Shown: positions 1 to 5,598 of the stretch, piece after piece
Position numbering within the stretch: the stretch's first letter is position 1
Layout: each line of letters starts with the position of its first letter
Position numbers and translations under genes: made by a program
NCBI GenBank assembly: GCA_022843085.1
Contig: JALHOI010000209.1
Coordinates: 1 to 6,143 of the forward strand
Length of the DNA stretch: 6,143 nucleotides
Reading direction: 5' to 3'
From: Pseudobdellovibrionaceae bacterium
Lineage (GTDB): Bacteria; Bdellovibrionota; Bdellovibrionia; Bdellovibrionales; JAMPXM01
Notes under the pieces: model-generated
The model's input: only the letters and a program-made list of their open reading frames with translations
The model's database searches: none
What the model was told of the DNA's origin: nothing

Positions 1-838
1 AGTGATGAAACATGAAAAGACCAAGCTCTTTACCAAGCTTGCGATGGTCGCGCTTTTTCGCTTCTTCCATCCGCGAAAGGTAAAGATCGAGATCCTTTTT
101 ATCCGCAAATGCGGTCGCGTAAACACGCTGAAGCTGTTCGCGAGTTTCGTCGGCCCGCCAGTAGGCGCCCGCGATCGACATCAACTTCACAGCTTTGATT
201 TGAGAGGTGCGCTGAATATGCGGGCCACGGCAAAGATCAAACCACTGATCACCATTGTGATAAACGCCGACCGTTTTCGCACCCGTCTTCTCAACGATGC
301 CATCGATCAGCTCGAGCTTAAAATGTTCACCCATTTTTTCGAACAGCGCTTTTGCTTTTGGGACGTCCAGTTGCTCGCGCCTGATTTCGAGATCGGCCGC
401 CATGATCTCTTGCATCTTCTTTTCGATTTTTTCAAAATCGTCCGGAGAAAACGTACGCGGACTTTGAAAGTCGTAATAAAAGCCGTTTTCGACGACCGGG
501 CCAATCGTTACTTTGACGTCGGGCCAAATGGATTGAACCGCTTGCGCCATAACGTGGGCCGCCGAGTGACGAATCACTTCGAGGCCCGCCGCACTTTTCG
601 AAGTCAGAATCTCAATCTTGGTTCCGTTCGGAACCTTCTCGCGGAGGTCGATAATCTCGGGCTGGCCATTAAATTTTGCTCCGAGCGTGGCTTTGGCGAG
701 GCCCGCTCCGATTTTCTGAGCGACTTCGAGCACGGTCGGCTCGGCCGAAAAAGCGATCGAATTCCCGTCGGGGAGATAGACTACAAAAGTATTATTTCGG
801 ACGGAATTATCTTCCACGGAATTATTAGGATCGATCAT
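1..838 (-). CDS. thrS: Threonyl-tRNA synthetase, N-terminal part (runs off left edge)
   Basis: Charges tRNA-Thr with threonine in the cytoplasm. Reading leftward from the ATG at 838-836, 279 codons are open to the window edge, about the first 40% of a usual enzyme of roughly 640 residues. Residues 17-80 form a TGS domain (starting near VVYLPDG). The second additional (editing) domain follows, with the zinc/editing motif HSAAH (H91, H95) and DLCRGPH (D201, C203, H207), the equivalents of E. coli H73, H77, D180, C182 and H186. Residues 225-275 (AGAYWRAD, LQRVYATAFADKK, KRDHRKLGKELGLF) match the linker before the catalytic core, which is not visible. An N-terminal extension of about 16 residues (Asn-rich) precedes the TGS domain. 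ATG 838 is the only ATG ahead of it; a GTG at codon 8 is the alternative. No good Shine-Dalgarno precedes the ATG. Identification is secure; the start is moderately sure. Confidence 0.96.
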   Translation of the reverse strand, partial: MIDPNNSVEDNSVRNNTFVVYLPDGNSIAFSAEPTVLEVAQKIGAGLAKATLGAKFNGQPEIIDLREKVPNGTKIEILTSKSAAGLEVIRHSAAHVMAQAVQSIWPDVKVTIGPVVENGFYYDFQSPRTFSPDDFEKIEKKMQEIMAADLEIRREQLDVPKAKALFEKMGEHFKLELIDGIVEKTGAKTVGVYHNGDQWFDLCRGPHIQRTSQIKAVKLMSIAGAYWRADETREQLQRVYATAFADKKDLDLYLSRMEEAKKRDHRKLGKELGLFMFHH

Positions 839-899
839 GAAACGAGAAGTGCCAAAACAGACATCCCCGCACTCTACGAGACCCGCCAGCCTTTTTCAA

Positions 900-922
900 G
901 CGCTGGCCAGGCGGCCCAGCGC
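900..922 (-). repeat. Inverted repeat / hairpin in the thrS upstream region
   Basis: Bases 900-906 pair perfectly with 916-922 (GCGCTGG / CCAGCGC). Two further pairs are possible inside (907-908 with 913-914, with C915 bulged), leaving a four-base loop. It lies about 60 bases upstream of the thrS ATG and would be in the thrS leader RNA if transcription starts further upstream. No T-run follows on the minus strand, so it does not look like a terminator. On the plus strand the T-run (892-896) comes before the stem, which is the wrong side for termination. Function is unknown; strand is given as the thrS strand only by inference. Confidence 0.4.
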
Positions 923-971
923 AAAAGCAGGAGTCATCGATTTCGCGATTCGGGACCAATTCCGTCATTCC

Positions 972-977
972 ATTGTA
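972..977 (-). promoter_or_regulatory. Candidate -10 element for thrS (weak)
   Basis: On the minus strand these bases read TACAAT, five of six matches to the sigma-70 -10 consensus. It lies about 134 bases upstream of the thrS ATG and would give a leader of roughly 125 bases that contains the 900-922 hairpin. I see no matching -35 at a 16-18 base spacing, so a chance match is quite possible. Confidence 0.2.
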
Positions 978-1066
978 AGACCTGCGCGGTCAGATTGCCC
1001 CAAACGCCCACAAAGGACTGCCCCTGTAACATCGAGATGGCATCCTGTTCGCAAACGGAAAGCCTC

Positions 1067-1696
1067 ATGAATCACCGTTTGTTTGTGTCGCGTCTGCTTG
1101 TGCCCGTTTTCATCGCCTTGTTCGCCCGCGAAGTTCAAGCGCAAGCTCTATCCTGCCAGAATCTTTTTAAGGCGGCGCCCTACCGAACTATTTTGAGCCA
1201 CAGTGCACTTCCAGACGAAGTCAAAAACCCGGCCGCGCGCTGGTATCTGCTTTCAAAACTCAAACAGCGACTGCCAAACGGTGTTTACAATGTCGAAATT
1301 GACGGACACCCCGCCGTTCTTTCCGTCAGCTTCGAACCGGGTGCTAGTCCCCTGCGAATGCGACTGGGCGAGAACCAACTTATCCAGAGTGGATCGGTTC
1401 CGCTGTCGTTGGACGAAACAGGCACAATTTCGGGGCTTGCCGCACGATTTCAGCTGATTCCCAGAGAAAAGCCTGTGCGAGAGCTGCTGATTATCTCGAA
1501 TGACGTTATTTTCGGAGATGACACAAAAGCAAACGGTCTCTCAAAGCGCGAAATTCGCGTCGAGATCGATTTACATGCGGACGAGGTCACGACTTTAAAG
1601 GTGACCGAGAAGACGACAAACCTTTTGGCTGGACGAAAAGAAAACCCGGTCTCCACCACGACAAGCGTGGTGAAGATCGTTTCTAGACGTCCTTAG
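1067..1696 (+). CDS. Exported hypothetical protein, about 209 residues
   Basis: I do not recognise this family. The start at 1067 gives a classical signal peptide: a basic N-terminus (MNHRLFVSR), a hydrophobic core at about residues 10-20, and a likely signal peptidase I site after VQA (residue 25) or AQA (residue 27). GGAAAG at 1057-1062 is a weak ribosome binding site. The frame stays open upstream to base 2, but that part is antisense to thrS, and only 1067 (or less well 1037) makes biological sense. The mature part has one Cys (C30), a helical-looking stretch near residues 48-70 (DEVKNPAARWYLLSKLKQRL), then alternating hydrophobic segments rich in Val, Ile and Thr that suggest a beta-rich fold (for example VYNVEIDGHPAVLSVSF and IRVEIDLHADEVTTLKV). 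No catalytic motif is visible. The product is probably periplasmic. C30 lies too far from the hydrophobic core for a good lipobox. It is convergent with actF (30-base gap) and shows no clear functional link to it. Confidence 0.75.
   Translation: MNHRLFVSRLLVPVFIALFAREVQAQALSCQNLFKAAPYRTILSHSALPDEVKNPAARWYLLSKLKQRLPNGVYNVEIDGHPAVLSVSFEPGASPLRMRLGENQLIQSGSVPLSLDETGTISGLAARFQLIPREKPVRELLIISNDVIFGDDTKANGLSKREIRVEIDLHADEVTTLKVTEKTTNLLAGRKENPVSTTTSVVKIVSRRP
1654..1672 (-). terminator. Possible hairpin terminator beyond actF (weak)
   Basis: A perfect 7-bp stem (1654-1660 CACCACG with 1666-1672 CGTGGTG) with a five-base loop lies inside the end of the convergent plus-strand gene, about 55 bases past the actF stop. 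On the minus strand it is followed, after an 8-base gap, by a T-rich tract (GTTTTCTTTT, about 1645-1636). The gap makes it a poor intrinsic terminator. The 30-base convergent gap itself (1697-1726) holds no better candidate. On the plus strand no adequate T-run follows the stem. Confidence 0.3.
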
Positions 1697-1726
1697 AATA
1701 ACAGCCGGCAAGAAATCAGGCCGCCG

Positions 1727-2932
1727 CTAGTACGCGACGTGGTGATGCGTCGATTCTGCAATTCTAGGATCGCGAATCGGCACGAGCTTGTGTTTCGATA
1801 AGAAGTTCGTCACCGACCACAAAAACAATCCACCCATCAGAAGAAAGCTTCCGATTTCTTGCCATGCGAACTTCGGTTCATAGGGGTCGAAGTTCGGGAA
1901 GACCATCCAGTGAATGTCGACGTATTGCATGATGAGAACAAGCACCGACACCATCACGAGGTGGTTTGGCGTTCGCTTCGCCCATCGCGGTAATAGCAGA
2001 AGAAACGGCACAGCAAATTTCAAAATCAGAAGCGAGAACGTTATCGCCATCCACCACCCGTTCGCTCGCGCGAGGTAAAAGATGGTTTCTTCAGGCAAGT
2101 TTGCGTACCAAATCAGAAGGAACTGCGAAAATCCGATGTAGGCCATGAAAACGGTAAAGCCCTTGAGGAATTTGGCGAGGTCATGCAGGTGGTCTTCGCT
2201 GACCAAGCCACGCAACCAGCCCTTCTTCATCGAATAGACCACGAAAATGATGAGCATCGCGAGGAACGACTGAAAAAGTCCGGCGAAGTTATAGACACCC
2301 CAAATTGTTGAGAACCAGTGAGGCTGTAGCGACATCAGGGTGTCGACACTGAAAAGCGAATACGAAAGTGCAAAGACAAGAATGAAAGCAACCGAAAGGG
2401 GTACGTTCTTCAGTGTCCATTTAGCGTCGCCGTCGTGGTCTTGCTTGAGCGAGTTGCCGACAATCTTTTTCGAAAAAATGAGCCAAAGCCCAAAAAACAC
2501 AACCATGCGTACGATGAAAAACGGAGTATTCAGGTACGCTGCTTTTCCCTTGAGAATTGCGTCGCCCGCAACGACTTCAGGATCCATCCAGACATAGAGA
2601 TGCTTTGAACCGAGAAGTAGCACAACAGCACCGACTGCTGCGATCGGGAGAAACGCCGTGAAAGATTCGCAGATTCGCCGAATATTGACCGACCAGCCCG
2701 CTTTCGTAACGTGCTGAAGAGCGGTGAAGAACAGTCCACCGAGGGCTAGATCAGTCCAGTACATGTAGGACGAGAGATAGCCATGCCATGCGCGATCGTG
2801 ATCTTGATAAAGAGCAAGCGCGAAAAGAACGACGCCGAGGAAAATCGAGACCGAATAAACAGTTCGAAGCCCTTTGCCCGCCACGAAGTGGCCGGGTTGC
2901 GCTGGAGAAGAGAGTGTTTCTGATACTGCCAT
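1727..2932 (-). CDS. actF: Alternative Complex III, integral NrfD-like subunit ActF
   Basis: Second large membrane subunit of ACIII (quinol:cytochrome c oxidoreductase, quinone-binding subunit 2 type). The protein has 401 residues with about ten membrane helices (roughly 25-42, 56-73, 90-108, 137-155, 178-196, 209-235, 258-278, 293-316, 325-345, 360-378), the usual length and topology. Family-typical segments include VDTLMSLQPHWFSTIWGVYN (196-215), DLAKFLKGFTVFMAYIGFSQ (251-270), IWYANLPEET (274-283) and QYVDIHWMVFP (336-346). In solved ACIII structures ActF packs beside ActC and lies on a proposed proton route; its exact job is less settled than that of ActC. It ends with a short His tail (THHHVAY). 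The start is supported by AAGAAGG five bases before the ATG. It sits 42 bases after actE and is the last gene of the operon, facing a convergent gene. Confidence 0.93.
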   Translation of the reverse strand: MAVSETLSSPAQPGHFVAGKGLRTVYSVSIFLGVVLFALALYQDHDRAWHGYLSSYMYWTDLALGGLFFTALQHVTKAGWSVNIRRICESFTAFLPIAAVGAVVLLLGSKHLYVWMDPEVVAGDAILKGKAAYLNTPFFIVRMVVFFGLWLIFSKKIVGNSLKQDHDGDAKWTLKNVPLSVAFILVFALSYSLFSVDTLMSLQPHWFSTIWGVYNFAGLFQSFLAMLIIFVVYSMKKGWLRGLVSEDHLHDLAKFLKGFTVFMAYIGFSQFLLIWYANLPEETIFYLARANGWWMAITFSLLILKFAVPFLLLLPRWAKRTPNHLVMVSVLVLIMQYVDIHWMVFPNFDPYEPKFAWQEIGSFLLMGGLFLWSVTNFLSKHKLVPIRDPRIAESTHHHVAY

Positions 2933-2937
2933 TTTTT

Positions 2938-2944
2938 CCTTCTT
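2938..2944 (-). promoter_or_regulatory. Ribosome binding site of actF
   Basis: AAGAAGG on the minus strand, with five A residues between it and the ATG at 2932. It fixes the actF start in the 42-base actE-actF gap. Confidence 0.7.
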
Positions 2945-2956
2945 GCTTAGACTCGT

Positions 2957-2968
2957 AAATCCGGATTT
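2957..2968. repeat. 12-base perfect palindrome in the actE-actF gap
   Basis: AAATCCGGATTT is fully self-complementary and lies between the actE stop and the actF ribosome binding site. With no loop it would make only a very short RNA hairpin. It could be a protein-binding site or chance; no T-run follows, so it is not a terminator. Confidence 0.3.
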
Positions 2969-2974
2969 CGGGGG

Positions 2975-3622
2975 CTAGTAAGAACCTGATTTTGCTGCTT
3001 TTTCGATTTCAGCTTTGTCAGCAGTCGAACCACCTGCCGCAAGCTTTTGAAGGCTGCGGATGTAGTTAACAATCGCCCAACGATCTTCATCTTTAACCAT
3101 TTGGTAAGCGTAGGACGACATCACACCCTGACCGTCTGTAATGATGTGATAAATGCCGCCATCGTTCATGGTTCGGATCTTATCGCTGGTCACCGGAGGC
3201 GGCTTTAACGCCATCTTCGGTGCGACAGGTCCGTCACCAGCGCCCGTGTACCCGTGGCAAACCGCGCAATAGATTTCGTACTTGCGTCGGCCCAATTCTA
3301 AGATTTCGGCCTTCGTGTTGCCCGCAAACGGATTTTTTAGGTTTGCGGCCGCATCCGCTGCGTTACCCGCGTACTTGTAGGGAGTGTACCCAACCGGAAC
3401 GCTGCCTTCAGGCGGCAAGCGCGACGACCCTTTTTGCGGATCAGATGGTTCGGCGTCTTGCGCCTTCAGCGACGGCTGATCCATCATGTCTTGAATAAGC
3501 TCGATGTTCGGTTGGCTGCGTAGCTCGGGCGTCTTTTTCGTGCATGCACCGAGCACAAATACGGTGCAACCCAAACCAACAGCCAGACTTACATTTATGA
3601 AACCAGTCTTTAAAATCATCAT
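2975..3622 (-). CDS. actE: Alternative Complex III, monohaem cytochrome c lipoprotein ActE
   Basis: Haem c subunit of ACIII that takes electrons on towards a cytochrome or the terminal oxidase on the periplasmic side. It has 215 residues. The N-terminus is a lipoprotein signal (hydrophobic residues 8-24, lipobox LGAC, lipidated Cys C27), so the mature protein is membrane-anchored. A Pro- and charge-rich linker (about 30-80) precedes one class I cytochrome c domain (about 100-195). The single haem site is CAVCH (C119, C122, H123), with M168 in DGQGVMSSYAYQM as the likely axial ligand and M175 as an alternative. The C-terminal helix around WAIVNYIRSLQ is typical of cytochrome c. Two ATGs stand in tandem (3622 and 3619); AGGG at 3628-3625 is better spaced for the second, so the start may shift by one codon. 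It is 33 bases after actD and 42 before actF. Confidence 0.93.
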   Translation of the reverse strand: MMILKTGFINVSLAVGLGCTVFVLGACTKKTPELRSQPNIELIQDMMDQPSLKAQDAEPSDPQKGSSRLPPEGSVPVGYTPYKYAGNAADAAANLKNPFAGNTKAEILELGRRKYEIYCAVCHGYTGAGDGPVAPKMALKPPPVTSDKIRTMNDGGIYHIITDGQGVMSSYAYQMVKDEDRWAIVNYIRSLQKLAAGGSTADKAEIEKAAKSGSY

Positions 3623-3655
3623 AACCCTATAACCCTTGGTCGCAGTTGGACCGGC

Positions 3656-4192
3656 TCAATAATGTGAGAGTCGTTTTGTCTCGACCGCGCCCAAACTCTT
3701 CAGCAACTGCTCGCAACGTTCAGCGTTGTAGCCGGAATCGTTTTCAGAAATGAAAATTGCGAACTTGTGACTTGTCAGTGCCGGATCAATCACCGGCGGA
3801 TCGTGTTTTGGAAGTTTGCAAATCGCAAAAAGAGCCGCGACAGACGACAGTGCGGCGAACAAAATCGTCAGCTCAAACATGATTGGAACAAACGCGGGAC
3901 CTGACATGAACGGCTTACCGCCGACGTTGATCGGCCAATCCGTCGCCGATGTCCACTGCTGAAGAGCCACGCCGCTTGCGAGGCCAACAATACCCATGAC
4001 GAAAGTGACGTAAGGAATGAACGACCGTTTAATCCCGATCGCTTCTTCCATGCCGTGGACCGGAAATGGTGTGATCGCATCGAAATTTTTGAAGCCAGCT
4101 TCTCGAACTTTTCTGGCGGCCACAACACAGTCGTGGTCATCAAGCCAGATGCCGGCGACTCCACCTGTTTTCTTCTTTAATTTTTGGGCCAT
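3656..4192 (-). CDS. actD: Alternative Complex III, two-helix membrane subunit ActD (DUF3341)
   Basis: Small membrane subunit of ACIII with no cofactor of its own, thought to stabilise the complex next to ActC. It has 178 residues, the usual size. An N-terminal soluble alpha/beta part (about 12-50) leads to the family hallmark FPVHGMEEAIGIKRS (43-57). Two membrane helices follow (about 59-77 and 101-124), joined by a loop containing TDWPINVGGKPF (84-95). A second soluble part (about 143-178) ends in SLGAVETKRLSHY. The ATG shares its A with the TAA stop of actC, and a very strong ribosome binding site lies inside the last actC codons, so translation is likely coupled. The order C-D-E-F matches known ACIII operons. 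Confidence 0.93.
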   Translation of the reverse strand: MAQKLKKKTGGVAGIWLDDHDCVVAARKVREAGFKNFDAITPFPVHGMEEAIGIKRSFIPYVTFVMGIVGLASGVALQQWTSATDWPINVGGKPFMSGPAFVPIMFELTILFAALSSVAALFAICKLPKHDPPVIDPALTSHKFAIFISENDSGYNAERCEQLLKSLGAVETKRLSHY

Positions 4193-5598
4193 TAGTGACC
4201 TCCTCCGCTAGATCCGTGTCCGTTAGCAGACGCAGGACGCTTTTTACCGACGTACAACACGGGCTTCACTTCGGCGATCGAAATGGCCGGAACAAACTTC
4301 AGATAAAGCATAAAGATCGTTAAGAACATTCCGAAGCTGCCAAACAATATCGCGCCGTCAAACCACGACCACGCGTACATACCCCAGCTCGATGGAAGGA
4401 AGTCGCGATGAAGTGAGGTGACCGTGATCACAAATCGCTCGAACCACATTCCGATGTTGACGAAGATCGAAACGACGAACATCACGGGAATCGATCGACG
4501 GAATCGCTCGACCCAAAAAAGCTGTGGGATCACAACGTTGCACGTGATCATAATCCAATACGACCACCAATACGGGCCGAACGCTCGGTTCGTGAACGCA
4601 TAGACCTCGTATGGGTTACCCGAATACCACGCGATGAAAAATTCAGAACCGTAGGCGTAACCAACCAGGAGGCCCGTCGTCATGATGATCTTGTTCATGA
4701 CCTCCATGTGATCGATCGTGATGTAATCTTTGAATTGTGGAAAACCGATTCGAACGAGCGTGAGAAGCGTCACGACCATGCCGAAGCCCGAGAAGATCGC
4801 GCCCGCCACGAAATACGGTGGGAAGATTGTCGTGTGCCAACCCGGAAGCATCGAAACCGCGAAGTCGAACGATACGATCGTGTGAACCGACAGTACGAGT
4901 GGGGTCGAAAGGCCCGCGAGCAACAGGTACACCATCTCGTAGTGAGCCCAGTCGCGTGCCGAACCTCGCCATCCCAACGAAAGTGCGCCGTAGATGACAC
5001 GCCGAAGCTTGGTCTTCGCGCGGTCGCGAATCGTCGCAAAATCGGGAACCAAACCCACGTACCAAAACACCGACGATACAGTGGCGTAGGTCGTCACCGC
5101 GAAGACGTCCCAAAGAAGAGGCGAGCGAAAGTTGACCCAAAGTGGTCCGCGTTGGTTTGGGTACGGTAGCAGCCAGAAATCAAGCCACGGCCGGCCCGTG
5201 TGAATGAGTGGAAAAATACCGGCCGTCATAACCGCAAATACAGTCATGGCCTCGGCCGAGCGGGCCACCGACGTGCGCCACTTTTGACGGAAGAGAAACA
5301 AAACGGCTGAGATCAGGGTACCGGCGTGACCGATACCAATCCAAAAGACGAACGTAATAATCATCGTTCCCCAGCCGATTGGGGAGTTGGTCCCCATCAG
5401 GCCCATTCCGGTCGCGATGATGTAGGCAATGTGCAAAATGTAGAAAACGAAAAGCATCTTCGCGCTCAGGAATAGCGCAAACCACTTCTTGCCCTGGGGC
5501 GCATCGACCGGCGCCAAGATATCGTTCGTGATATCCTCGTAAGTTTTATTGCCTAGAACCAACGGTTTTCGAGCGACTGTGTCTAGACCGGTACTCAT
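4192..5598 (-). CDS. actC: Alternative Complex III, NrfD-like quinol-site subunit ActC
   Basis: Large membrane subunit of the NrfD/PsrC family. In ACIII structures its N-terminal helix bundle, below the ActB [3Fe-4S] cluster, holds the quinol oxidation site. It has 468 residues with about ten membrane helices (roughly 45-65, 77-102, 116-134, 162-185, 221-245, 263-285, 304-325, 343-365, 371-390, 410-435). Conserved segments are GIGHAGTLISAVL (88-100), HTGRPW (133-138), SPLLWDVFAV (159-168), HTIVSFDFAVSMLPGWH (239-255) and FERFVITVTSLHRDFLPSSW (386-405). H133, D164 and D245 are likely polar residues of the quinol or proton path; this is inferred from the family and was not aligned here. The tail is Gly/His-rich (NGHGSSGGGH). 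The start overlaps the actB stop by ATGA, with GAGGGTGAG just upstream, so translation is probably coupled. Confidence 0.95.
   Translation of the reverse strand: MSTGLDTVARKPLVLGNKTYEDITNDILAPVDAPQGKKWFALFLSAKMLFVFYILHIAYIIATGMGLMGTNSPIGWGTMIITFVFWIGIGHAGTLISAVLFLFRQKWRTSVARSAEAMTVFAVMTAGIFPLIHTGRPWLDFWLLPYPNQRGPLWVNFRSPLLWDVFAVTTYATVSSVFWYVGLVPDFATIRDRAKTKLRRVIYGALSLGWRGSARDWAHYEMVYLLLAGLSTPLVLSVHTIVSFDFAVSMLPGWHTTIFPPYFVAGAIFSGFGMVVTLLTLVRIGFPQFKDYITIDHMEVMNKIIMTTGLLVGYAYGSEFFIAWYSGNPYEVYAFTNRAFGPYWWSYWIMITCNVVIPQLFWVERFRRSIPVMFVVSIFVNIGMWFERFVITVTSLHRDFLPSSWGMYAWSWFDGAILFGSFGMFLTIFMLYLKFVPAISIAEVKPVLYVGKKRPASANGHGSSGGGH
4198..4206 (-). promoter_or_regulatory. actD ribosome binding site inside actC codons
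   Basis: GGAGGAGGT on the minus strand is a near-consensus Shine-Dalgarno five bases from the actD ATG. It also encodes the three glycines at the ActC C-terminus (GGGH). It is the strongest ribosome binding site in the window and supports coupled, well-balanced ActC/ActD synthesis. Confidence 0.75.
5595..5598 (-). promoter_or_regulatory. actB/actC ATGA translational overlap
   Basis: The actB TGA stop and the actC ATG overlap in ATGA, the classic arrangement for termination-reinitiation. The preceding GAGGGTGAG (5612-5604) is inside actB and can serve actC. Confidence 0.7.

Larger units (their letters stand above)
839..1066. other. Divergent intergenic region between thrS and the exported-protein gene
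   Basis: These 228 bases separate thrS (minus) from the plus-strand gene at 1067. They should carry both promoters, but I see no hexamer pair with good spacing on either strand. They hold a 7-bp hairpin (900-922) and three small open frames: 77 codons on plus (837-1070, AGGA six bases before its ATG, ATGA overlap with the next gene), 44 codons on minus (934-1068), and 13 codons on minus (896-937, overlapping the 44-codon frame by ATGA). The first is very Arg-rich, as out-of-frame reading usually is. None is convincing enough to call a gene. I see no T-box motif (AGGGTGG type) that would mark tRNA-controlled thrS expression. Confidence 0.6.

Noticed and set aside
2..1066. Long plus-strand frame as a real N-terminal part of the 1067-1696 protein
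   Set aside because: It is antisense to an unmistakable thrS with all editing-site residues, and a good signal peptide starts only at 1067.
839..1066. T-box riboswitch controlling thrS
   Set aside because: No AGGGTGG-type T-box sequence or antiterminator/terminator pair was seen on the minus strand.
1001..1066. Sigma-70 promoter for the exported-protein gene (TTGCCC at 995 with TGTAAC at 1025)
   Set aside because: The spacing is 24 bases, too long for a functional -35/-10 pair, and both hexamers are imperfect.
4643..5169. Open frames of 150-165 codons on both strands within actC
   Set aside because: They are shadows of actC, Arg/His/Gly-rich with no domain, while the actC frame shows conserved NrfD-family motifs throughout.
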